The position numbers were made by a program, and so were the translations under genes. A stretch of 64,000 bases of DNA from EB88 sp965199135. Lineage in GTDB: Bacteria > Acidobacteriota > Terriglobia > Terriglobales > Acidobacteriaceae. How positions within the stretch are numbered: position 1 is the stretch's first letter; each line of letters opens with the position of its first letter. The stretch covers positions 1,612,001 to 1,676,000 of the forward strand of contig OZ240685.1 of NCBI GenBank assembly GCA_965199135.1, read 5' to 3'. Shown in pieces: positions 53,131 through 61,559 of this stretch. The notes beneath the pieces were generated by a model. The model searched no databases and was not told the origin of the DNA. It was given only the letters and a program-made list of their open reading frames with translations.

Positions 53131-54652
53131 AGAGACACAAAGCAAACCGGTGTGCATCCTCATGCTGGAAGACAGCGCCCTTGATGCGGAGCTTGCCGTG
53201 GCACGGCTGCGCAAGGCTCAGCTTGAGCCCCAGGTGACGCTCGCCCGCGACCGCGCCAGCTTTGAAGACGCGCTGCAGCATGGGCCCTATGACCTGGTGC
53301 TTGCCGACTACGCGCTGCCTGACTTCGACGGGATTGCCGCCCTGCGGCTTGCTCGCGAGCGGATGCCGCATACCCCCTTCATCTTCATATCGGGCCGCGT
53401 CGGCGAAGAAGTCGCGATCGACACGCTGCAGCGCGGCGCGACCGACTACGTGTTGAAGCACCGCCTCGAGCGGCTGGTGCCTGCCGTGGTTCGAGCTCTC
53501 AAAGAGGCGGAAGAACACTCCACGCGCATGGAGGTGGAGGCCAAGTTTCGCGAGAGCGAAGTACGCTTCCGTCACGTGATCGACGCAGTGCCGCAGCTGA
53601 TCTGGGTAGCCACGCCGGAAGGCCGCCTCACCTACAGCAACCAGATGTGGCATGACAGCGTGGCCGTCGATGCGACCCACTGGCCAGACCCGCGTCTGTA
53701 CCACGCGAATGACTACGACAGACTGATGACTTCCTGGAGAGGCGCGATCGAGCGGACCGAGCCGTTCAGCCTGGAAATCCGTCTCCTGCGTCGTTCGGAT
53801 CGCACGTGGCGCTGGCATCTGCTTCGTGTGACTCCGATGACGGTGGACTCCGCGAGGGAAGGCGAGACCGAGATCAACTGGCTTGGAACAGCGACCGATC
53901 TGCAGGATCAGAAGCTGAACGAAGAGGCTTTGCGCACGGCGGAGAAGCTTTCGGTCACGGGCCGCATGGCCGCAGCGATCGCACACGAGATCAACAACCC
54001 GCTCGAGTCGCTGACCAACCTGATTTTCCTGGTGAAGCTCGAGTCGGCTGAGAATGAGCGCGCGATGAGCTATCTCAATATGACCGAGAATGAGCTCGAA
54101 CGGATTTCGTCGATCACCAAGCAGACGCTGCAGTTCTACCGTGATCCTTCGTCGCCCGTTGCGGTCGACACGCGGCAAATCCTGGAGGATGTTCTCCGGC
54201 TGTTTGCAACGCGCATGGCGGCAAAGGGGATCCAGACCTCGCTGCGTGTTCCAGAGGGACTCACCTTCCAGGCGATCAAGGGTGAAATCCGCCAGGTACT
54301 GATCAACCTGATCAGCAATGCGATCGACGCGGTCGCGCAGCGTGGTCGAATCGACGTGGAAGGCAACGTGGTGCAGGGCAGTGGCGAGTCCTGGGTGGAA
54401 ATCCTGGTGCATGATGATGGCTCCGGCATCACCGACGACCAGGTCGACCGGCTGTTCCAGCCCTTCTTCAGCACAAAGGGTGCGCATGGCACAGGCCTCG
54501 GGCTGTGGGTGTCGAAGGGCATTGTAGAAAAGCATGGTGGAACGTTGCGCCTCGGCAACGACCTGGGCGAGACCCGGCGCACGACTGCGAGCGTGCGGCT
54601 ACCGCTCAAAGCAGTCGCGGAACTGCAGCCGGACGAGGCTGGGGTCCGGTAG
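53123..54652 (+). CDS. REC-PAS-histidine kinase (hybrid sensor)
   Basis: 509 residues from the ATG at 53123, overlapping the regulator gene. Domains: an N-terminal receiver (Asp62 in LVLADYALPDFDG, residues about 9-125); PAS (about 145-265) with FRHVIDAVPQLIWVATPEGRLTYSNQMW; HisKA with His288 (AAAIAHEINNPLESL); HATPase with LINLISNAIDAVAQRG, DDGSGI and GTGLGLWVSKGIVEKHGG. An N-terminal receiver suggests that it receives phosphate from another kinase, perhaps the phytochrome. Third in the coupled operon. Confidence 0.92.
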   Translation: MAEETQSKPVCILMLEDSALDAELAVARLRKAQLEPQVTLARDRASFEDALQHGPYDLVLADYALPDFDGIAALRLARERMPHTPFIFISGRVGEEVAIDTLQRGATDYVLKHRLERLVPAVVRALKEAEEHSTRMEVEAKFRESEVRFRHVIDAVPQLIWVATPEGRLTYSNQMWHDSVAVDATHWPDPRLYHANDYDRLMTSWRGAIERTEPFSLEIRLLRRSDRTWRWHLLRVTPMTVDSAREGETEINWLGTATDLQDQKLNEEALRTAEKLSVTGRMAAAIAHEINNPLESLTNLIFLVKLESAENERAMSYLNMTENELERISSITKQTLQFYRDPSSPVAVDTRQILEDVLRLFATRMAAKGIQTSLRVPEGLTFQAIKGEIRQVLINLISNAIDAVAQRGRIDVEGNVVQGSGESWVEILVHDDGSGITDDQVDRLFQPFFSTKGAHGTGLGLWVSKGIVEKHGGTLRLGNDLGETRRTTASVRLPLKAVAELQPDEAGVR

Positions 54653-54672
54653 CAGGGGAACCCGCAAAGCCG

Positions 54673-54757
54673 TGTCATCCTGAACGTAGCGAAGGATCTG
54701 CTGCCTGCTGTCTCTGTGCAGACTCGATCCGCAGGTCCTTCGCGAGCCTGAGGTAAG
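54673..54757. repeat. Dispersed palindromic repeat, copy 2
   Basis: The left arm (54673-54703) reads TGTCATCCTGAACGTAGCG and AAGGATCTGCTG. The right arm (54727-54757) is its imperfect inverted copy (CGCAGGTCCTTCGCGAGCCTGAGG). It lies between convergent genes, where it could also work as a bidirectional terminator. The same arm sequence occurs at 27613-27694. Confidence 0.7.
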
Positions 54758-54761
54758 GGCG

Positions 54762-57494
54762 TTAGCTGCTGGGCCTCGATAGCCGCTCAACCTCGGCCTG
54801 CAGATCCCGGGTCAGCTGCTCCGCCTCTCCCGTCGCATCGATCACAATCGGCCTGCCGACCTTGATCTCCGGCGCGCTTCGGAACCATTGCTGCTCCGTG
54901 TCTGCCGGAACCGACAGGTGTAGCGGCAGTACAGGAACGAAGCTCTCCTGCGCCAAGAGCCCCAGTCCGGGTTTGAAGGGGGAAAGCGTGCCGGCGGGCG
55001 CGCGGCGGCCTTCTGGAAAGATCAGCACGCTGTAACCCCGGTCCAGGGCCGCTCCCGCGTGCTCGAAGCTGCGCCGGAAACCAGCCGTCCGTGGCAGGGG
55101 AAAGACGTTCAGGAGCGCCCGTAGCAGGAATGCCACGGGAGGACCCCACCAGCGACGATGTTCCGCGAGCGCGGCCGGCAGGCGCTCCGGGCTCCAGCTC
55201 CGCTCCCACCCCGCCAGCATCTCGCCTGACATGGCGACTGCCACGCGCCAGCGAAGCGGTGCGGGCAGCGCGAACAGGATCAGAGGCACATCCAACGCGG
55301 TGCGATGGTTGCTGATTAGGAGCAGGGGACCGCGCGTGTCACGCAGCGGGCGCACCGCGCCGCGCACGCGAGCCGCACCCAACACCCGCACCAGCGGCCG
55401 CAGCACCGCCTCGAGGAACGCAATGCGCAGCCATTGCACGGGCCGGGACCAGGGCCAGCGCGGATACCGGGAGCGTGTCGGCTTCACCGCCGGGGCAATC
55501 TGCACCGCCACCCCGGATCGTGAAGTCGCAACCGCCGGGCTGGCCGCCGTTCGTTGCGGTAGCTCGTCGACAGCGGTGCGGCCTCCTCCGGCGAGGCGCC
55601 TGGCCGGAACCCGCAGCAGCACCACCTCCGGCTTGCGCTCGGTGACCGGCTCCCCACGCAGAACGTCCCGCAGATCGCCAAGAGTGGTGATCCCGGAGAC
55701 GAGTGCGTCTGCGACCGGCACACCGAGGGTTTCCTCGAGAGCCGCCGCAAGTGCCACCCGGCCCATGCTGTCGAGTCCCCAGTCGGCGTCGAGCGCGGCG
55801 TCATCGCCAGGCGGCCCTGTATGCCCGTTGACGCGCCGTAGCAGTTGCATGGCCGTGTCCGAGGTCACGATGGTTGTTTCCTCACTCTCGAGACCCGGGT
55901 CCAGGATGTGAAAGGCCTGGTTTTCAGCCCACATCTCGATGGCACGCCGCTGCACCTTGCTTGAAGCGGTTCGCGGAAACTGCAGCTCGGGCCAGAGCCA
56001 CCACTGCCGGATCTGCTGGTGGGGCAGCAGGCCGGCATTGGCCGCGGCAACGGCATCGTCCGCGACCGCTTCCCCCGCGCGAGCGATGATCACGGCCGCC
56101 GGCTCTTCCTCGCCGTTCGGCGTGGGCAGGGCAAAGACGATGCACTCCTGTACGCCAGGCTGCTTCGCAAGCGCCTGCTCGATGTCCTGGAGGTAGACGT
56201 TCAGCCCCGCCGCCGTGACGATGCGCTGCCCGGTGCGGCCGAGAAAGCGCAGCCGACCCTGCTCATCGAACTCGGCGAGGTCGCCTGTTGCAAGCCACGC
56301 GTTCGTACGCTCCACAAGCCTGCCGTCCTGCCAGCTTTGCTGCGACACCATGTCGCCTCTCACTTCAAGCTCGCCCGAGAGGGAGAGCCGCAGCGCACGA
56401 CCAGGTAGAGGGCTTCCCAGGCTTCCCCGGGCCGTCTTGAACGGGTGGTTCAGGGTCACGAGTGCGGCTGTTTCGGTGAGGCCGTAGCCCTGAATCAACG
56501 CGAAGCCGAGCCGCGTCCAGAACTGCTCCAGTTCTGCCGGCAGCGTCGCGCCTCCGCAGACCGCGGCCCAGAACCGGATGCCGAGGCTGCGATGGATTCG
56601 TCGAAAGCGCCACCACCGGTTGGCGATCGGAAGCTGTCCCGCTCCGGCGATCTCCTCCGCGAGCATGGCGTCATCGGCCAGCAACTGCGCCTGCAACAGA
56701 GAGAGCGTCCGTGGCACCGCGGCCAGAACGTTGATTCCTTCGCGGGGGATCAGCGCAAGCAGCCGCGAGGCCGTGACCCGGCTCTCGTAGTGCACGGTCG
56801 CGCCCAGCAGAGGAGCGATCCAGAGCCCCATGAACTGCCCGAAGACGTGGGAAAGCGGCAGGGTATGCAGGAAGCGCAAGGGGTGCACCAGGCGCTCGTA
56901 GCGGCGGTACCTCGCGATCTCGCGCTCGATCGGCCCAATGCTGGCGATCAGGTTGCGATGGGTATGCACAACCCCCTTGGGCTCGCCGGTCGTTCCCGAA
57001 GTAAACAGAATCTGCAGCGGGCTCTCGGATGTGAGGGGAGGGCCAGGCTGGCGGGACGGCGAGGGAAGGACCGTCTCCAGCGTTTCGAGCGCCAGCGTAG
57101 GCGCTTCTGTGTCCGCCCAGCTCCAGCGATCGAGCAGCGCCTGGTCGGCGACGATGAGGCTGGGTCGCACATCGCGGGCGATCCGCTCGGCAAAGCTCAC
57201 GCTGCCCATGGCATCCAGCGGGACCACGAGCACCCCGCGCAGTACGCAGCCAAAGAATGCAGCCGTCCATGCCGCGCTGTTGCGGCCCCACAGCAGCACG
57301 CGGTCACCGGGCTCAATGCCGCGCCGATCGAGCTCCGCTGCAAAGCGCCGGGCCAGCCTCGCAAGGGCGCCATAGCTGGTGGGGAAGCTGCGCACGCCGC
57401 GATGCTCCACGATGGCGAGCGAGCCCGATCCCCAGCGCTCCATATCGGCGACCAGCGTTCCGAGGTGACTGCGTTCCTGCCGACCGGTCTGCAT
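54762..57494 (-). CDS. Fusion: acyl-AMP ligase, acyl carrier domain, acyltransferase
   Basis: 910 residues. The N-terminal ANL ligase (1-525) has TSGTTGEPKG (165-174), GYGLTET (336-342), TGDL (403-406) and a C-terminal Lys513. A carrier domain (about 545-615) has phosphopantetheine Ser576 in LDSMG. After a Pro/Arg-rich linker comes an acyl-glycerophosphate acyltransferase-like domain (about 715-905) with NHRTALD (His730, Asp735) and FPEG (826-829). The logic is to activate a fatty acid, load it on the carrier and transfer it, perhaps to lysophospholipid or another lipid. It resembles Aas but with the order reversed and an ACP added. AGGGGG precedes the ATG. Confidence 0.9.
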   Translation of the reverse strand: MQTGRQERSHLGTLVADMERWGSGSLAIVEHRGVRSFPTSYGALARLARRFAAELDRRGIEPGDRVLLWGRNSAAWTAAFFGCVLRGVLVVPLDAMGSVSFAERIARDVRPSLIVADQALLDRWSWADTEAPTLALETLETVLPSPSRQPGPPLTSESPLQILFTSGTTGEPKGVVHTHRNLIASIGPIEREIARYRRYERLVHPLRFLHTLPLSHVFGQFMGLWIAPLLGATVHYESRVTASRLLALIPREGINVLAAVPRTLSLLQAQLLADDAMLAEEIAGAGQLPIANRWWRFRRIHRSLGIRFWAAVCGGATLPAELEQFWTRLGFALIQGYGLTETAALVTLNHPFKTARGSLGSPLPGRALRLSLSGELEVRGDMVSQQSWQDGRLVERTNAWLATGDLAEFDEQGRLRFLGRTGQRIVTAAGLNVYLQDIEQALAKQPGVQECIVFALPTPNGEEEPAAVIIARAGEAVADDAVAAANAGLLPHQQIRQWWLWPELQFPRTASSKVQRRAIEMWAENQAFHILDPGLESEETTIVTSDTAMQLLRRVNGHTGPPGDDAALDADWGLDSMGRVALAAALEETLGVPVADALVSGITTLGDLRDVLRGEPVTERKPEVVLLRVPARRLAGGGRTAVDELPQRTAASPAVATSRSGVAVQIAPAVKPTRSRYPRWPWSRPVQWLRIAFLEAVLRPLVRVLGAARVRGAVRPLRDTRGPLLLISNHRTALDVPLILFALPAPLRWRVAVAMSGEMLAGWERSWSPERLPAALAEHRRWWGPPVAFLLRALLNVFPLPRTAGFRRSFEHAGAALDRGYSVLIFPEGRRAPAGTLSPFKPGLGLLAQESFVPVLPLHLSVPADTEQQWFRSAPEIKVGRPIVIDATGEAEQLTRDLQAEVERLSRPSS

Positions 57495-57637
57495 GAGCCT
57501 GCCCCCTTCAGAGCGTTCCCCTGGGTGGGATGGTTCAAACTACACCATCGCCTCCTCGCCGGCATAGAACCCACGCGGGGGATGAGGCGCATCACAGTGA
57601 GCGAGACCGGCTTTTCAGCCGGACAAGGGAGACGCAG

Positions 57638-58167
57638 ATGAGCACTACAGAAGCGCAGCAAAACCACGCCGGGGAAGAGGTACAAAGCCGCGATGAGGCG
57701 ATCGCCCGCATCGCAGAGCTGATCAAGGACATCCGCGTGTGCATGCTGACTACCGTGAGCCCTTCTGGTTCGCTGCACAGCCGTCCGATGGCGACGCAGG
57801 GCTCGCCATTCAATGGCGAGGTCGTGTTCCTGACCCGCGAACACTCCGGCAAGGTAGACGAGATCAAGCAGGACGCCGAGGTGAACCTCTGCTACTCGGA
57901 CGCGAAGTCGTCCTTTGTGACCATGGCTGGCCGCGCGACCCTGTCGCAGGACAAGGCCTTGATCGCTGCACTATGAACCCTATGTTCAAGGCCTGGTTCC
58001 CGGGCGGTGAAAGCGATCCCGAGATCCGCGTATTGCGCGTCAAGGTCGACCAGGCAGAGTACTGGGACGCCCCTTCAAGCGCGATCGTACGCAAGGTGCA
58101 GGTGCTGGCACGGGCCGCCACTGGCGGCAAAACAACGGTCGGCGAACACGCGCGCGTAGAGCTTTAA
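57638..58167 (+). pseudogene. Pyridoxamine 5'-phosphate oxidase-like protein, frameshifted
   Basis: The first frame (57638-57976, AAGGGAG site) encodes MSTTEAQQNHAG and a split-barrel core (KDIRVCMLTTVSPSGSLHSRPMATQG, GEVVFLTREHSGKVDEI) and stops after LIAAL. The second frame goes on from 57976 with NPMFKAWFPGG and RVKVDQAEYWDAPSS to 58167. Inserting one G after 57975 would give the family sequence ALWNPMFKAWFP. The gene thus carries a one-base deletion, by mutation or sequencing error. The family (general stress protein 26 type) binds flavin; its function is poorly known. Confidence 0.85.
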
Positions 58168-58227
58168 GCACCGAGGTTCCACCGCAGCCAAACGCAGCAC
58201 GCCCGACCAGGACCAGAAAGGATTCAC

Positions 58228-59043
58228 TTGGCCCTTCCGGCAGTTGAACGAACAGAAGCAAGTCCAGATCAATCCACCCAGCGCGACCTCGATCGGCCCA
58301 CAGCCAATCAGATCTACGAACAGGTCGCGCTGAATGGCAAACGCGAGCTGCGCCGCTCCAATGTGTCCCTTGCGATCTCGGGCGTCGCGGGCGGCCTTCT
58401 CATGGGCCTTACCGGACTTAGTGTCGCCATCATCATGTCCATGGTAGGCACCACACCCGCGGGCAAACTCACCGCATTCTTTTTCTACCCGCTTGGCTTC
58501 ATGGTGGTGATCCTCGGGCGGTCGCAGTTGTTCACAGAGAACACGCTCTACCCAGTCGCGCTGATGCTTGCCGAGAAAAAGCACTTTCTCTCGACGCTGC
58601 GCCTGTGGTCACTCGTGTTCCCCGCGAACATCGTCGGCGCGCTCCTGTTCGCGCTGCTCGCCGTCAGGACGGGTGCGTTGCGGCCGGAAGTTATGACGGA
58701 GCTCAGCAAGCTTGGTGTGGAGGCAGTGGGCATTACTGCATCCCACGCATTCTGGTCGGGTGTGGTTGGCGGCTGGATCATCGCCACTGTTGCCTGGCTC
58801 GTCTCCGCGTCCCACTCGATCACAGGGTCGGTGCTGCTGATCTGGACGATGACGTTTGTGGTTGGTATCGGCCACTTCGCGCACTGCATCGCGTCGAGCG
58901 GCGAAATACTCTCAAGTGTTCTGCTGGGTCATGTGGCACTGCTGAGTTTTCTGTCCTGGCTGCTCCCGGCCACAGCAGGAAACATCTGTGGTGGCGTGTT
59001 GCTGGTCACACTGCTTGAATATGGTCAGTCGAAGCTTGACTAG
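58228..59043 (+). CDS. Formate/nitrite transporter family protein
   Basis: 271 residues with six to seven hydrophobic segments. The first about 45 residues are soluble. The membrane part shows the FNT layout: SNVSLAISGVAGGLLMGLTGL, FFFYPLGFMVVILGRSQLFTENTL and a central SGVVGGWIIATVAWLV. FNT channels move formate, nitrite or hydrosulfide. This member resembles the YfdC-like branch, whose substrate is uncertain. The start is TTG at 58228 with AAAGGA upstream, 60 bp after the broken gene. Confidence 0.88.
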   Translation: MALPAVERTEASPDQSTQRDLDRPTANQIYEQVALNGKRELRRSNVSLAISGVAGGLLMGLTGLSVAIIMSMVGTTPAGKLTAFFFYPLGFMVVILGRSQLFTENTLYPVALMLAEKKHFLSTLRLWSLVFPANIVGALLFALLAVRTGALRPEVMTELSKLGVEAVGITASHAFWSGVVGGWIIATVAWLVSASHSITGSVLLIWTMTFVVGIGHFAHCIASSGEILSSVLLGHVALLSFLSWLLPATAGNICGGVLLVTLLEYGQSKLD

Positions 59044-59401
59044 CCCGCGCTGAGAGGCGCGGCTTGCGGCAGCGGCTCTGCATCTTGCAGCGGTGGCGCG
59101 GGCAGGATCAATCGAGCAACGTGCTTGGCCCGGGACCAATCCGCACGCCGGGATACCCATGGCAACAGCAGCGAGTACGGAGATTGCTCGAGACCACGAT
59201 CGGGGCTGGCCTCTCTGGGACGCATGGGCACGGGTAGCGAGGTCAGGAAAGCCGCTGTATTTCCTGCGCCGAGTGATGCGAGCCTAGTCGCCGGAGCGGG
59301 CCTCCGGGTAAATGGCGGCATCGACGCTGCCTCGTTCGGATTACCGCTGCAACGCAGAAGCCCCTCCGCGCGAGCAGAGGGGCTTCGTTTGCGGAGGCGA
59401 C
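59044..59401. other. Gene-free stretch between transporter and aldolase
   Basis: 358 bp between convergent genes. Short ORFs on both strands lack ribosome sites and have no recognisable protein character. The only clear element is the terminator hairpin at 59357-59386. I see no RNA gene or repeat. Confidence 0.5.
59357..59386. terminator. Terminator hairpin of the aldolase gene (bidirectional)
   Basis: A 10-bp perfect stem, GAAGCCCCTC (59357-59366) with GAGGGGCTTC (59377-59386), around a 10-nt loop. TTT follows on the plus strand. It lies 16 bp beyond the stop of the minus-strand aldolase gene. Confidence 0.6.
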
Positions 59402-60397
59402 CTACGCCTGGACCTTGTCGTGCCAGGAACTTGCGGCTTCAAGCGCCTTGTTGACGTTTGAGATGTTTTCAACGCCCTGCGTGTTAAGCCAGTCGGCAAA
59501 TGCCTTCTCGCCGTCCTTCGCGAAGATCGACACGCCATCGGCCCAGGTCGCGCGGCCGCAGAGCACACCATTGAAGCTGGTGCCGCTCTCTGCAGCAAGC
59601 TCGAGGGTTTCAATGAAGATCGCGTTGGTCACACCGGCCGAGAGATAGATGAACGGCTTGTGTGTCGACGAGGCAGCCGTGCGGAAGTGCTCAAGAGCCT
59701 CCTCGCGGGTGTATGCCTGCTGGCCGCTGAAGGCCTTGGTTCCGGCCACAAACTTCATCTGCACCGGCACTTCCACCTTGAGCACATCGACCTGGTACTT
59801 TGCTTTGCCAAACTCTTCCATTGATCCGGTCACGATCGCGGGCTTGCGCTTCGCATACTCAAGACCCTTCTCGTCTTCACCGTGCACGTCGTACCCGACA
59901 AATTCGAGGAAGAAGGGAATGTCATGCGCCCGGCACTCGTCGCCCACACGCTCGATGAACGCGTGCTTCACGTCGTTGACGTCGCTGGTCTCAAACGGTG
60001 TGTAATAGAGCAGGATCTTGATGCAATCCGCACCAGCCTCCTTCAGTCGCGCCACCGACCAGTGATCCAGGAGATCCGGCAGGCGGCCCTTTTCGGTTGC
60101 GTCGTAGCCTGTCTTTTCATACGCCAGCAGCAGGCCCTTGCCATGCCGCTTCTTGGTCGCCGGCAGACCAAATTCCGGGTCCAGCAGGATCGCCGAGGCA
60201 TACTGCGTCAGCGTATCCGTCACCATCGACTTGAAATCCTCCAGCATGGAGTCCGGAACGTCCTCCACGCCCTTTGCTTTGGCCAGCGATTTCTGCAAGG
60301 ATCCACGCTGATCCATTGCAGCCGCGGCGATGACGCCACGCTCGTTTGAGACTGCTTTCAGCCCGGCCAGCTTGCCTGGGGTGAGTTGAATCGGCAT
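59402..60397 (-). CDS. Class I tagatose 1,6-bisphosphate aldolase (LacD-like)
   Basis: 331 residues from the ATG at 60397 with a GGAG site; the longer ORF starts inside the rph-aldolase gap. It contains MDQRGSLQKSLA, the barrel strand CIKILLYYTPF and LKVEVPVQMKFV with Lys207 as the likely Schiff-base lysine. LacD cleaves tagatose-1,6-bisphosphate to DHAP and glyceraldehyde-3-phosphate in galactose/lactose use. No other lac or tagatose genes are nearby, so it may instead serve as a fructose-bisphosphate or sulfosugar aldolase. It lies 118 bp after rph. Confidence 0.85.
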   Translation of the reverse strand: MPIQLTPGKLAGLKAVSNERGVIAAAAMDQRGSLQKSLAKAKGVEDVPDSMLEDFKSMVTDTLTQYASAILLDPEFGLPATKKRHGKGLLLAYEKTGYDATEKGRLPDLLDHWSVARLKEAGADCIKILLYYTPFETSDVNDVKHAFIERVGDECRAHDIPFFLEFVGYDVHGEDEKGLEYAKRKPAIVTGSMEEFGKAKYQVDVLKVEVPVQMKFVAGTKAFSGQQAYTREEALEHFRTAASSTHKPFIYLSAGVTNAIFIETLELAAESGTSFNGVLCGRATWADGVSIFAKDGEKAFADWLNTQGVENISNVNKALEAASSWHDKVQA

Positions 60398-60515
60398 CGT
60401 CTGCTCTCCGTCGTCTTCCCTGTTGTTGGTGCGTCCAGTTGGAGCTACTTGCTCTATCGTACCTGCCACAGCGCGGGCCGGCAGCCTGAACTCGTCTGCC
60501 TGCGTGCGAGCGAGC

Positions 60516-61295
60516 CTAGGCGCGGCTTGGCTCCGACTCCACGCCGGGCACTCGAAGGCCGCAGCTATCGAGCATCGCCGCCTGCGCCCGGAACAGCTCC
60601 TGGAGACCTCGATCCGTCAGGTCGAGCATTTCGGTGAGACGCGTCCGGGGAAAGGCCTTACGCTCGGCTGTCGCCTGCACTTCGATCAGGCTGCCATCGG
60701 CGCTCTGGACGACATTGGCATCGACCTCGGCCGCTGCGTCTTCTTCGTACGCCAGGTCGAGCAGCGTCGCGCCGTCCACGATCCCGACGCTGACCGCGGC
60801 GATCATCTGACGCATCGGGTTCGCCTTCAGACCCCCTGAAGCGGTCAGTCGGCCGAAGGCCAGTGCGAGCGCGGCACAGGCGCCGGTGATCGCCGCCGTC
60901 CGGGTGCCGCCATCGGCCTGCAGTACGTCGCAGTCCAGGATCACCGTGCGCTCGCCGAGCGCCGCCATATCCACCGCGGCGCGGAGTGAGCGGCCTATGA
61001 GGCGCTGGATCTCGTGAGTTCTGCCGCCGATCTTGCCGCGTTCCGACTCCCGGGCGCTGCGAGTCAGGGTTGCCCGGGGAAGCATCCCGTACTCAGCTGT
61101 CACCCAGCCCTTGCCCTGTCCGCGCATCCAGGAGGGAACGCCCTGCTCCACGGAGGCGTTGCAAAGCACGCGAGTGTTCCCCATCTGGATCAGCACCGAG
61201 CCCTCCGCGGTACCGACGTAATCCGGGGTCAGCGAGTGGGGGCGAAGTTCCCCGGCAGATCGGCCGTTGGAGCGGAAGAGAGAATTGGGCGTCAT
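60516..61295 (-). CDS. rph: Ribonuclease PH
   Basis: 259 residues, normal length. Signature segments: the N-terminal R-x4-LRPHSLTPDYVGTAEGSVLIQMGNTRVLCNASVEQGVPSW, EYGMLPRATLTRSARES, RTHEIQRLIGRSLRAAVD, and the catalytic loop LDCDVLQADGGTRTAAITGACAAL. It trims tRNA 3' ends phosphorolytically. On the minus strand upstream of the aldolase; the 264 bp before it are shared with the divergent histidine kinase gene. Confidence 0.97.
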   Translation of the reverse strand: MTPNSLFRSNGRSAGELRPHSLTPDYVGTAEGSVLIQMGNTRVLCNASVEQGVPSWMRGQGKGWVTAEYGMLPRATLTRSARESERGKIGGRTHEIQRLIGRSLRAAVDMAALGERTVILDCDVLQADGGTRTAAITGACAALALAFGRLTASGGLKANPMRQMIAAVSVGIVDGATLLDLAYEEDAAAEVDANVVQSADGSLIEVQATAERKAFPRTRLTEMLDLTDRGLQELFRAQAAMLDSCGLRVPGVESEPSRA

Positions 61296-61559
61296 TGTTT
61301 CCCATTGTAGAGCGGCAGGTTTCGGATTGGGAAAGCCTTTGCTGACTGGCCTACTTGGGGAATCAGCCTAAGTGGGTGCAGGCGCAGCACTTATCGCCGG
61401 CAAGCTCGCGGCAGGTTCCCGGGATGGAACAAGGTGCTGAAACCAGGGATGAGCTCTGTCCAGGCTAACTGCCGTCTTTGCCGCGAGTTACAAAACCTGG
61501 TGATTTGGGCGTGTAAGTGCACTCGGAAGCTTTGATCGAGGACTAAGGAGAGTATCGGC

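Noticed and set aside
53033..54535. 500-codon minus-strand frame
   Set aside because: Antisense to the response regulator and hybrid kinase genes, both well supported.
59040..59321. 93-codon minus-strand frame after the transporter gene
   Set aside because: No ribosome site, Pro/Arg/Ala-rich, overlaps a competing frame on the other strand; no support for coding.
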